Assembly (NCBI RefSeq): GCF_016107395.1
Contig: NZ_JAAIKO010000002.1
Location: 62,001-126,000 of the forward strand
From: Streptomyces fildesensis
Lineage (GTDB): Bacteria > Actinomycetota > Actinomycetes > Streptomycetales > Streptomycetaceae
Length of the DNA stretch: 64,000 nt
Reading direction: 5' to 3'
How positions within the stretch are numbered: position 1 is the first letter of the stretch; each line of letters starts with the position of its first letter. Under the pieces are notes generated by a model, which was given only the letters and a program-made list of their open reading frames with translations, did no database searches and had not been told where the DNA came from. Positions 9,430 to 16,922 of this stretch are shown in pieces. The position numbers and the translations under genes were made by a program.

Positions 9430-10818
9430 TTAGTCGTGCGAGTGCAGCGGCTTGCCCGCGAGGGCCAGGTGGGCCTCGCCGAGCGCCTCGCTCTGGGTCG
9501 GGTGCGCGTGGATGAGCTGGGCGACCTCGGCCGGCAGCGCTTCCCAGTTGTAGATCAGCTGGGCTTCGCCGACCTGCTCGCCCATACGGTCACCGACCAT
9601 GTGGACGCCGACGACGGCACCATCCCTGACCTGGACGAGCTTGATCTCGCCCGCGGTCTTGAGGATCTTGCTCTTGCCGTTGCCCGCGAGGTTGTACTTC
9701 AGGGTGACGACCTTGTCGGCGCCGTACAGCTCCTTGGCCTTCGCCTCGGTGATACCGACGGAGGCGACCTCCGGGTGGCAGTACGTGACGCGCGGAACGC
9801 CGTCGTAGTCGATCGGCACGGCCTTGAGACCGGCCAGCCGCTCAGCTACCAGGATGCCCTCGGCGAAGCCGACGTGCGCGAGCTGGAGGGTCGGGACGAG
9901 GTCGCCGACGGCCGAGATGGTCGGCACGTTGGTCTGCATGTACTCGTCGACGAGGACATAGCCGCGGTCGAGTGCGACACCGGCCTCCTCGTAGCCCAGG
10001 CCCTGCGAGACCGGGCCGCGGCCGACGGCGACGAGCAGCAGCTCGGCCTCGAACTCCTTGCCGTCGGCGAGGGTCACCTTCACACCGTCGGCCGTGTACT
10101 CGGCCTTCTGGAAGAAGGTGCCGAGGTTGAACTTGATGCCGCGCTTGCGGAAGGCGCGCTCCAGGATCTTGGAGCTGTTCTCGTCCTCCAGCGGGGCCAG
10201 GTGCGGCAGGCCCTCGATGATCGTGATGTCCGCGCCGAAGGACTTCCACGCGGAGGCGAACTCGACGCCGATGACGCCGCCGCCCAGCACGATCGCGGAC
10301 TTCGGGACGCGGTCCAGGACCAGCGCGTGGTCCGAGGAGATGATGCGGTCGCCGTCGATGGTCAGACCCGGCAGCGACTTCGGCACGGAGCCGGTCGCCA
10401 GCAGGAGGTGGCGGCCGGTGTAGCGCTCGCCGTTCACATCGACGGTGGTGGGGGAGGACACCCGGCCCTCACCCGTGACGTAAGTGATCTTGCGGCTGGC
10501 GACCAGCCCCTGCAGACCCTTGTACAGGCCCGCGATCACGTCGTCCTTGTACTTGTGGACACCCGCCATGTCGATGCCATCGAAGGTGGTCTTGACACCG
10601 AACTGCTCGCTCTCACGAGCCTGGTCGGCGATCTCGCCCGCGTGCAGCAGAGCCTTTGTGGGGATGCAGCCGTTGTGCAGACACGTGCCACCGAGCTTGT
10701 TCTTCTCGATCAGGGCGACGTCCAGGCCCAGCTGCGCCGCGCGCAGCGCCGCGGCGTAACCGCCACTGCCGCCGCCGAGGATCACTAGGTCGAAAACGGT
10801 GCTGGCGTCGTTCGCCAC
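9430..10818 (-). CDS. lpdA: Dihydrolipoyl dehydrogenase (E3)
   Basis: A 462-residue FAD enzyme that reoxidises dihydrolipoamide on E2 using NAD. It shows GGGSGGYAAALRAAQLG at the N-terminus, the redox disulfide in GGTCLHNGCIPTK, the NAD-binding VLGGGVIGVEFASAW and the C-terminal active-site His in AHPTQSEALGE. GTG 10818 was preferred over an upstream start because GGAGGACGTGAC precedes it and the FAD motif then lies at the usual position. Followed by sucB in the same operon. Confidence 0.95.
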   Translation of the reverse strand: MANDASTVFDLVILGGGSGGYAAALRAAQLGLDVALIEKNKLGGTCLHNGCIPTKALLHAGEIADQARESEQFGVKTTFDGIDMAGVHKYKDDVIAGLYKGLQGLVASRKITYVTGEGRVSSPTTVDVNGERYTGRHLLLATGSVPKSLPGLTIDGDRIISSDHALVLDRVPKSAIVLGGGVIGVEFASAWKSFGADITIIEGLPHLAPLEDENSSKILERAFRKRGIKFNLGTFFQKAEYTADGVKVTLADGKEFEAELLLVAVGRGPVSQGLGYEEAGVALDRGYVLVDEYMQTNVPTISAVGDLVPTLQLAHVGFAEGILVAERLAGLKAVPIDYDGVPRVTYCHPEVASVGITEAKAKELYGADKVVTLKYNLAGNGKSKILKTAGEIKLVQVRDGAVVGVHMVGDRMGEQVGEAQLIYNWEALPAEVAQLIHAHPTQSEALGEAHLALAGKPLHSHD

Positions 10819-11185
10819 GTCACGTCCTCCATGCATGGGTACGCCGGAGCCGGTCTGTGGTGACCGGGCGGCGGCTGTTATTCGGCCGCTATGTCTGAAA
10901 ACTGTGAAAACTGGGCCCTGTCGTGCCGACCAACATCTTCGCACTTGTTCGCGGCGGACGGGCCACCGGGCCGGGGTCTGAGACGGACTTAAGCCTCATC
11001 CCGGGAGGCTACTGGCCCGTAAGGGGCACTCCGGGCGCTGGAATCTCGCTCAGGGCGAACACCCGCCCGGTCGCGCGTACGGCCCCGGGCGTGCTAGCCC
11101 GGGGCCGTACCTTCGTACAAACGAGCACTGAATTCCGGCTGAAACGCGCGGTCGGAAGCGCGTCCGTCCGGGGTTTGCCGGGGGT
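10819..11185. other. Intergenic region pepA / lpd
   Basis: This 367-base region holds the pepA terminator at 11077-11110 and presumably the lpd promoter. An AT-rich island carries the direct repeat TGAAAACT at 10896-10903 and 10905-10912, about 80-95 bases upstream of the lpd start. It could be a regulator site or part of the promoter. No ORF in it looks real. Confidence 0.5.
11077..11110. terminator. Terminator after pepA
   Basis: Perfect 14-base inverted repeat GTACGGCCCCGGGC / GCCCGGGGCCGTAC with a six-base loop, 75 bases beyond the pepA stop. There is no T-tract, as usual in Streptomyces. Confidence 0.8.
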
Positions 11186-12697
11186 CTAGAGGACGTCGCC
11201 CGCGGCGGCCTTCTCGACCAGCCGGACCAGGGTGCGGACCGCCGTGCCGGCGCCGCCCTTCGGGGTGTAGCCGAACGGCGCGCCCTCGTTGAACGCCGGG
11301 CCCGCGATGTCCAGGTGCGCCCAGGTGATGCCCTCGCCCACGAACTCCTGCAGGAACAGACCGGCCACCAGGCCGCCGCCCGCCCGCTCGCCCATGTTCG
11401 CGATGTCCGCGACCGGGGAGTCCATCGCCTTGAGCAGCTCCGGCGGCATCGGCATCGGCCACGCCTGCTCGCCCGACTCCGTCGCCGTCTCGTGCAGCAC
11501 GGTACGGAAGCCGTCGTCGTTCGACATGATCGCGAACGTACGAGTACCGAGCGCCAGCACCATCGCGCCGGTCAGCGTCGCCACGTCCACGATCGCGTCC
11601 GGGTTGTCCTCGGAGGCGCGCGCCAGCGCGTCCGCCAGGACCAGCCGGCCCTCGGCGTCGGTGTTGAGCACCTCGACGGTCTTGCCCGAGTACATCTTCA
11701 GCACGTCGCCGGGACGCGTCGCGTTGCCGCCCGGCATGTTCTCCGCGAGCGCCAGCCAGCCGGTCACGTTGACCTGCAGGCCCAGCTTGGACGCGGCCAC
11801 GACGGTCGCGAACACGGCGGCCGCGCCGCTCATGTCGCACTTCATCGTCTCGTTGTGGCCCGGGGGCTTGAGGGAGATGCCGCCCGAGTCGTACGTGATG
11901 CCCTTGCCGACCAGCGCGACGGTCTTCTTCGCCTTCGGGTGGGTGTACGCCACCTTCACCAGCCGCGGCGGGGTCGCCGAGCCCTGGCCGACGCCCATGA
12001 TGCCGCCGAAGCCGCCCTTGAGCAGCGCCTTCTCGTCGAGCACCTCGACCTTGAGGCCGTGCTCCTTGCCCGCGGCCTGGACCGCCGACGCGAACGCCTT
12101 CGGGTTCAGGTCGTTCGGCGGCATGTTGATCAGGTCACGCGCCCGGTTGACCTCCTCGGCCACCGCGGTCGCCCGCTCGGCCGCGGCCTTGTGCGCCTTG
12201 TCGCGCGGCTTGGCACCCACCAGGGCGATCTCGCCCAGCGGACCCTTGCCGCCGGCGCTGTCCACCCGGTACGCCGTGTACGCGTAAGCGCCCAGCAGTG
12301 CGCCCGTCGCCACCGCCTCCACGCCCGCCGCGTCCGTCGCCGGCAGCGCGAACGCCGCCTTCTTCGTCCCGCTCAGCGCACGCGCCGCGGCACCGGCCGC
12401 CCGGCGCAGCGCCTCGGCGTCGTAGCCGGCACCGTCGGCGGGCGTCTCACCCAGACCCACAGCGAGCACCACCGCCGACTTCACGCCGGACGGAGCCGGC
12501 AGCTTCGTCACCTCGCCCTCGCCGCCCGAGGCGCCGAGGAGTTCCAGCGTCGCGGCGAGCTTGCCGTCGAACGCCGCGTCCACGGCCTCCGCACCGGCGG
12601 CGACCTCGGGGCCCTTGGCGCCCTTGGTCACTCCGATGACGACGGCATCCGCGCGCAACGCTGCGCCGGAGGAAGTGCTGAGTGTCAGTGCAGTCAC
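11186..12697 (-). CDS. pepA: Leucyl aminopeptidase (M17)
   Basis: A 503-residue cytosolic metalloaminopeptidase of family M17, removing N-terminal residues from peptides. The signature NTDAEGRLVLADAL (about 345) supplies metal ligands; ALVGKGITYDSGGISLKP contributes the metal-binding Lys and Asp; GNATRPGDVLKMYSGK matches the family. The N-terminal macro-like domain (about 1-170) is Ala-rich. The frame is open far upstream, but GTG 12697 (MTALTLSTSSG) gives the family's usual length. No good ribosome site is visible, so a leaderless or weakly translated start is possible. Confidence 0.93.
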   Translation of the reverse strand: MTALTLSTSSGAALRADAVVIGVTKGAKGPEVAAGAEAVDAAFDGKLAATLELLGASGGEGEVTKLPAPSGVKSAVVLAVGLGETPADGAGYDAEALRRAAGAAARALSGTKKAAFALPATDAAGVEAVATGALLGAYAYTAYRVDSAGGKGPLGEIALVGAKPRDKAHKAAAERATAVAEEVNRARDLINMPPNDLNPKAFASAVQAAGKEHGLKVEVLDEKALLKGGFGGIMGVGQGSATPPRLVKVAYTHPKAKKTVALVGKGITYDSGGISLKPPGHNETMKCDMSGAAAVFATVVAASKLGLQVNVTGWLALAENMPGGNATRPGDVLKMYSGKTVEVLNTDAEGRLVLADALARASEDNPDAIVDVATLTGAMVLALGTRTFAIMSNDDGFRTVLHETATESGEQAWPMPMPPELLKAMDSPVADIANMGERAGGGLVAGLFLQEFVGEGITWAHLDIAGPAFNEGAPFGYTPKGGAGTAVRTLVRLVEKAAAGDVL

Positions 12698-12825
12698 GGT
12701 GAGGGTGGTCCTGTTCCGTCGAATGTTGTCGGCCGAGGGGTGGGCCGGCCGCGCCCCTCGCATCGTATTCCGCCACGCCCGCGGGGCGGCACGCCAGGGC
12801 TGCGCGGCCTGTGCCGCGGTCGAGC

Positions 12826-13026
12826 CTACGCCTGACGCGGCGCGTCGAGGGCCCCTGCCTTCACGGCGTCGAGGAACGCCCTGAGCCGGGCGGGGGTGGT
12901 CGTCACGATCGCCCCGGGCTCGGTGCTTTCGCGTATGGATACGCGGGGGCCGGTGACGGCCAGCTGTATGCAGTTGTTGCCGCCTCCGCCGGAGAACGAG
13001 GACTTCTGCCAGTTCGGTCGGGACAC
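12826..13026 (-). CDS. DUF397 domain protein
   Basis: A 66-residue DUF397 protein, with the family pattern RPNWQKSSFSGGGGNNCIQL at the start and ESTEPGAIVTTTPARLRAF later. The start GTG 13026 is preceded by GAGAGGTGG at good spacing. It lies 13 bases downstream of the XRE regulator. In Streptomyces such pairs form WhiJ-type loci in which the small protein binds and modulates the regulator. That function is inferred from family and neighbourhood. Confidence 0.88.
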   Translation of the reverse strand: MSRPNWQKSSFSGGGGNNCIQLAVTGPRVSIRESTEPGAIVTTTPARLRAFLDAVKAGALDAPRQA

Positions 13027-13039
13027 GTACGGCCACCTC

Positions 13040-13894
13040 TCAGAGTTCGCGGGCGATTGCCAGGATGAGCTCCCGGGACGCGACTGCGGGCATTGCCATC
13101 TGCTCCATGTTGTCGAGCAGCGCCGCATAGTTCGTCAGCGGCGTCGGGGCGTCGACGAAGACCGGGCCGAGCGCCGAGTCCAACTGCACGGTGTCCAACT
13201 GCGGGACGGGACCCTTGGCGTAGAGGATGGACTGGCCGTCACCGAAGATCCCACCGGCGCTGAAGGGGATCACCAGCAGGGTGACGCGCTCCCGCTCGGA
13301 GGCCTCGGCGAGGTACTCGAGCTGCGCACGCGTGGTTTTCGGGCCGCCGAACTGAATGCGGAGCGCGGCCTCGTGGATGATCCCGGTGTACTGCGGTGGG
13401 TCGGGCCGGTCGAGGACGGTCTGACGTGCCATCCGCTGCGCGAGCCGCAACTCCAGCTCAAGCGGGCGGGGCTTGGGGACGGCGAGCGAGAAGATCGCGC
13501 GGGCATGGTCTTCGGTCTGGAACAGTCCCGGCAGATGTGTCGTCTGGGAGGTACGCAAAGAGACGGCGAAGTGCTCCAACTCGCAGATGTCGAGGAACCC
13601 GCCGGGAACCTTGCCGCGGTACTCGTCCCACCAGAGACGACCCCGTCGCGCACCGGTCATCCCGGCCAGGGCATCGATCAGCGCGTGGTCGGAGCATCGG
13701 TAGAAGCTGGCGATCTGGCGGACCCGGTCCTCGCTGAGGCCGGTGCGTGCCGCTTCGATGTTCGAGACCATCGTCCGGTCCGCGCCCAGCCGCTCGGCGG
13801 CCTCCGCCACGGAGAGACCTGCTTGTTCGCGAAGCCTGCGGACCTCCGTGGCCAGGCGGCGCTGCCTACCTGTCGGTGGGTTCTTCGATGCCAT
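13040..13894 (-). CDS. Scr1/DUF5753-type XRE regulator
   Basis: A 284-residue DNA-binding protein. Residues 15-70 form the HTH (LREQAGLSVAEAAERLGADR then TMVSNIEAARTGLSEDRVRQ). The rest is the DUF5753 domain, seen in TTHLPGLFQTEDHARAIF, LELRLAQRMARQ and LLVIPFSAGG. Such proteins pair with DUF397 partners and act in development or antibiotic control (WhiJ/BldB-associated family). Divergent from the ATPase gene; a 16-base palindrome lies between them, a plausible site for this protein. Confidence 0.9.
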   Translation of the reverse strand: MASKNPPTGRQRRLATEVRRLREQAGLSVAEAAERLGADRTMVSNIEAARTGLSEDRVRQIASFYRCSDHALIDALAGMTGARRGRLWWDEYRGKVPGGFLDICELEHFAVSLRTSQTTHLPGLFQTEDHARAIFSLAVPKPRPLELELRLAQRMARQTVLDRPDPPQYTGIIHEAALRIQFGGPKTTRAQLEYLAEASERERVTLLVIPFSAGGIFGDGQSILYAKGPVPQLDTVQLDSALGPVFVDAPTPLTNYAALLDNMEQMAMPAVASRELILAIAREL

Positions 13895-13986
13895 GGGTCC
13901 TCTCTCGCAGGCCGGAGCCAGTTTGTCAGCGCTGCACGAGGCCGGTCCAGCAGCCGCAAGAATAGTTCACCTGTTAGTTGGAAATG

Positions 13987-14002
13987 GACTCACATGTGAG
14001 TC
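13987..14002. promoter_or_regulatory. Perfect palindrome, candidate operator
   Basis: GACTCACATGTGAGTC is a perfect 16-base palindrome in the 159-base gap between the divergent XRE regulator and ATPase genes. The surrounding 30 bases are unusually A/T-rich. Binding by the XRE protein is inferred from position only. Confidence 0.55.
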
Positions 14003-14053
14003 AGAATCCACTACGGTGTGACCCACGCCACTCAACCCGGCCCGGAGGGCAAC

Positions 14054-14494
14054 ATGTACGCCGTGCAGCCGTCGTGTCCCGACCCCGCCCGCCGCGAAGC
14101 GGAAACGTGGGAGTACTACCTCCAACTGCCGCACGACCCACGCGCGCCCGGGATCGCCCGGACGACCGTCCGGGCGATCCTCGTGGCACACGGCTTACGT
14201 GAACTCGTCGATACGGCTGCGCTGTTGACCTCGGAGCTGGCGACCAACGCGTACCGCTACGCGCAGGGCCCCGCTTCGCTGCGGCTCAACTGGGAGCCGC
14301 GTCGGCTGCGGGTGACGGTCCGGGACAACAACCCGGAGCTGCCGGCGGCGCTCGCGCCGGATCCGGACGCGGACGGCGGGCGCGGGCTCTTCCTGCTGGA
14401 CCTGTTCTCGGACCGGTGCGGCGGATACGCGCTGGGGGAGGAGCCGTTCGGGCTGTGCGGCAAGCTGATGTGGTTCGAGCTGGCGGCACGGTGA
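14054..14494 (+). CDS. RsbW-like ATP-binding protein
   Basis: A 146-residue HATPase_c_2 protein of the anti-sigma-factor kinase type. The N-box is SELATNAYRYA (about 60), the G-box region is GGRGLFLLDLFSD (about 113). The ATG at 14054 follows GGAGGG closely; the upstream open frame has no better start. In Streptomyces these small ATPases accompany DUF397/XRE regulator pairs. No cognate sigma factor or anti-anti-sigma gene is nearby, so partner and target are unknown. Confidence 0.85.
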   Translation: MYAVQPSCPDPARREAETWEYYLQLPHDPRAPGIARTTVRAILVAHGLRELVDTAALLTSELATNAYRYAQGPASLRLNWEPRRLRVTVRDNNPELPAALAPDPDADGGRGLFLLDLFSDRCGGYALGEEPFGLCGKLMWFELAAR

Positions 14495-14631
14495 CCGCCG
14501 CAACGACGTACGCGGCGGTCTAACGGTTCCAGGGTGTCCGGAAGGGGACGCATGTCCTGTTCGCCCTCGTCCGGGGGGACTTCGGCTGGTGGGATCGGGG
14601 GGTCCCAGCAGGTAGCCGAAGGGAATCGCAG

Positions 14632-15039
14632 ATGTCTTCGCTCAAGCGCCGGATCGCCGCAGGAATCGGAAGTACCGCCATCGTCGTGGCGGGTGTCGTC
14701 ACCCTCGCCCCAGCCGCGAGCGCGGCGCCCAGCGCGCCAGCGGCGTGCAGTACGAGCAACGCGGTGACCAAGAAGACCGCGCACAACGGCAGCATGTACA
14801 TCGAGCTGCGCTACAGCACGTCCAGCCGGTGCGCGTGGGGACGGATCAGCAGTTCCAACGTGGGCAACAAGGTGTGGGTCGACCGGTCGAGCAACGGTGG
14901 GTCCACGTGGACCGGGCCGATGGGGATGACCACGCAGCAGTCGGGCAGCGACACCCACACGCCGGCCTTCGATGACGCGGGTTACGTCATGCGGGCGTGC
15001 GGGTTCAACGGCACCACCGTGTGTACCGGCTGGTACTAG
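14632..15039 (+). CDS. Secreted DUF2690 protein
   Basis: A 135-residue exported protein. Residues 1-31 are a Sec-type signal peptide (KRR, hydrophobic core, cleavage after ASA|AP). The mature part has conserved Cys residues and the block YIELRYSTSSRCAWGRI, which matches DUF2690, with C-terminal ACGFNGTTVCTGWY. Two or more disulfides are likely. An AAGGGA site precedes the ATG. It is convergent with the LuxR-type gene. Function of the family is unknown. Confidence 0.8.
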   Translation: MSSLKRRIAAGIGSTAIVVAGVVTLAPAASAAPSAPAACSTSNAVTKKTAHNGSMYIELRYSTSSRCAWGRISSSNVGNKVWVDRSSNGGSTWTGPMGMTTQQSGSDTHTPAFDDAGYVMRACGFNGTTVCTGWY

Positions 15040-15053
15040 AGGGCCCAGTGGGC

Positions 15054-15449
15054 CTAGACGGCCCGCCGGTCGTAGGCCGGCAGCCAGCCGAGGCGGGCCG
15101 CGGCCAGTGCCAGGGTGAACCTGTTGCTGGCTCCGGCCCGTTCGGCGAGGGAGCCGACGTGGCGGCGGACGGATCGTTCGCTGACGCCCAGCCGGCGGGC
15201 GATCGCGCTGTCCTTGGTGCCGTCCGCGAGGAGCAGCAGGATGTGGCGCTGCACGAGCGTCGGGGGCAGGACGGGTGGGTCGCAGCGGGAGACGGCGGGC
15301 GGTGACGGTGCGGCGGCCAGGGCGGTGAAGGTCTGGATGCGTTCCAGCAGGGCGTTCTGCTCGGCGAGCAACCGGTTCTGGTCCGCGAGCAGTTCCTGGT
15401 AGCGCCGTAGTGCCGCCGGGGCGGACGGGGCCGTTCTGGTGTCATACAC
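15054..15449 (-). CDS. LuxR-type HTH regulator, small
   Basis: About 131 residues. A coiled stretch (RRYQELLADQNRLLAEQNAL) is followed by a C-terminal LuxR/GerE-like HTH: LVQRHILLLLADGTKDSAIA, RRLGVSERSVRRHVGSLAER and ASNRFTLALAAARLGWL. There is no receiver or sensor domain. The start is uncertain: GTG 15449 has only GAGGT directly before it, and in-frame GTG codons also occur near 15520 in a GCACCC repeat. It lies downstream of the AraC-type gene and may be co-transcribed. Confidence 0.75.
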   Translation of the reverse strand: MYDTRTAPSAPAALRRYQELLADQNRLLAEQNALLERIQTFTALAAAPSPPAVSRCDPPVLPPTLVQRHILLLLADGTKDSAIARRLGVSERSVRRHVGSLAERAGASNRFTLALAAARLGWLPAYDRRAV

Positions 15450-15495
15450 CTCGGCAGGCTCGCAGAGCGGCGGTCGCGCCGTATTGAAGAAATTC

Positions 15496-15526
15496 GCACC
15501 CGCACCCGCACCCGGCACCCGCACCC
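15496..15526. repeat. GCACCC short tandem repeat
   Basis: Five copies of the hexamer GCACCC, with one extra G between the third and fourth. It lies at the possible 5' end of the LuxR-type gene and would encode Gly-Ala repeats if translated. Copy-number change here would keep the frame but could alter spacing. Confidence 0.65.
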
Positions 15527-15550
15527 GGCACGGTTCGGCGCAGGCCGGCG

Positions 15551-16429
15551 TCAGGTCAGGATGATGCTGGTGACCTGGCCGTCCACCCGGTCCACCGTGG
15601 GCGGGCCCGCGAAGTCCAGGCCGCGGGCGTGCCGGAACTGGCGGGGGGTGCGGCCGATCATCGCCTTGAACTCGCGGTTCAGGTGCGCCTGGTCGCTGAA
15701 TCCGCACTCGGCGGCGATGCCCGCCACCGGCAGGTCCGCCGCCATCAGCCGCAGCACCTTGCGCAGCCGCATGACGCGCGCCGCGCCCTTCGGCGTCAGC
15801 CCGATCTCGGCGCGGAAGCGGTTCTCCAACTGCCGCCAGCCCCACCCGGTGGCGGCGACGAGCTCGCCGATGGGCAGGGCGCCGGAGGTCCTGGCGAGTT
15901 CCCGCCAGGCGTACCGGACGCGGTCCGAGACGGGGAGCGCGTCCTCGGACCAGTGCAGGAACACGGTGTCCAGCAGGTCGAAGCGCTGGGCCCAGCCAGC
16001 GGCGCAGGCGAGGGCGTCGGCGAGATCGCGGCAGCGGGGGCCGAGCAGGTCGATGGGGTCGGTGATGGTGTCGGCGAGTTCGTGCATCGGGATCCCGAAC
16101 AGCGAATACGCCTTCCATGGCGAGAGGATGACCTCCAGGCCGTACAGCCGCCCGCTGTGCCGCCCGAGGCCGGCGCTGGTGCGTAGCCCGACCAGCATCG
16201 AGCGGTGGGCGTTGCCGGGGGCCGACGGCGTCAGGGCCTCCGTCACCCGCACTTCGTGGTCGAAGGAGAACAACAGCGTCACCGCGCCGTCCGGGACCTC
16301 CAGCCGCTGCCGCGGCAGGTCCAGGTTCAGCCGGTACCCCCGGTACCGCTGCACCCCCGGCCGCAGCCGGGCATGCGGCAGCGCCGTCGCCACCTCCCAA
16401 CGGCCCTCAGGACACGCCAGATGCTGCAT
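15551..16429 (-). CDS. AraC family transcriptional regulator
   Basis: A 292-residue regulator. The C-terminal 100 residues carry the double HTH of AraC proteins: IGELVAATGWGWRQLENRFR, AEIGLTPKGAARVMRLRKVL, then VAGIAAECGFSDQAHLNREF and IGRTPRQFR. The N-terminal half (DGAVTLLFSFDHEV, SPWKAYSLFGIPMHEL) looks like a ligand-binding or dimerisation domain common in actinobacterial members. Ligand unknown. No divergent target gene lies upstream. Confidence 0.88.
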   Translation of the reverse strand: MQHLACPEGRWEVATALPHARLRPGVQRYRGYRLNLDLPRQRLEVPDGAVTLLFSFDHEVRVTEALTPSAPGNAHRSMLVGLRTSAGLGRHSGRLYGLEVILSPWKAYSLFGIPMHELADTITDPIDLLGPRCRDLADALACAAGWAQRFDLLDTVFLHWSEDALPVSDRVRYAWRELARTSGALPIGELVAATGWGWRQLENRFRAEIGLTPKGAARVMRLRKVLRLMAADLPVAGIAAECGFSDQAHLNREFKAMIGRTPRQFRHARGLDFAGPPTVDRVDGQVTSIILT

Positions 16430-16605
16430 CGTCCGTTCCCCCCATGACCCCGGAACCGCTCAGCCCTTGTCATCCTGCGGTGCGGGGAAAGGGTTCGGAG
16501 CACCCTTTCCGGTCAGATGTGGCCTGCCAGGTCGCGCTGAGGATCCGTCGGCACCGGGCGGACCGTGCCGAGTGCCTCTGCCGGGCCCGCGATACCGCCA
16601 CCCGG

Positions 16606-16911
16606 TCAGGCCTCCAGGGTCCAGGCGGGCGAGTCCCGCGGCGGGGCCTGGCGGATCCGCCATTGGGACCGGTCGGCGTCGGGCTCCCAGTAGGGCACGT
16701 CACCTTCGTAGTAGAGGCCGTAGGCCCAGTGCTCGGGCTCCTCGTGGGCCAGTAGGTCGGGCCATTCGTTGAACACCTGGTTGCCCCACGCCCGGTTGAT
16801 ACGCGCCACCGCCTCGGCCCGGGAGATCCCGAAGAGGGTCACCAGTTCTTCGGCGACTTCGCCCAGATATTCCTGCATCTCCGGAACTGCGGGCATCGTG
16901 AACTCGGACAC
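16606..16911 (-). CDS. Candidate immunity protein for Rhs toxin
   Basis: A 101-residue acidic protein with no signal peptide: helical N-terminus (YLGEVAEELVTLFGISRAEA), then a Trp/Tyr-rich C-terminal half (HWAYGLYYEGDVPYWEPDAD). I recall similar small proteins in other actinobacteria but no assigned function. It starts 11 bases after the Rhs gene, and its AGGAG ribosome site overlaps the Rhs stop codon, so translation is likely coupled. Position immediately after a polymorphic toxin is the standard place for its immunity gene; that role is inference. Confidence 0.75.
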   Translation of the reverse strand: MSEFTMPAVPEMQEYLGEVAEELVTLFGISRAEAVARINRAWGNQVFNEWPDLLAHEEPEHWAYGLYYEGDVPYWEPDADRSQWRIRQAPPRDSPAWTLEA

Positions 16912-16922
16912 GAGTCGATCTC

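Noticed and set aside
15054..16400. LuxR HTH fused to a long N-terminal region
   Set aside because: The N-terminal part is an out-of-frame read of the AraC gene, whose own frame (15551-16429) has clear domains.
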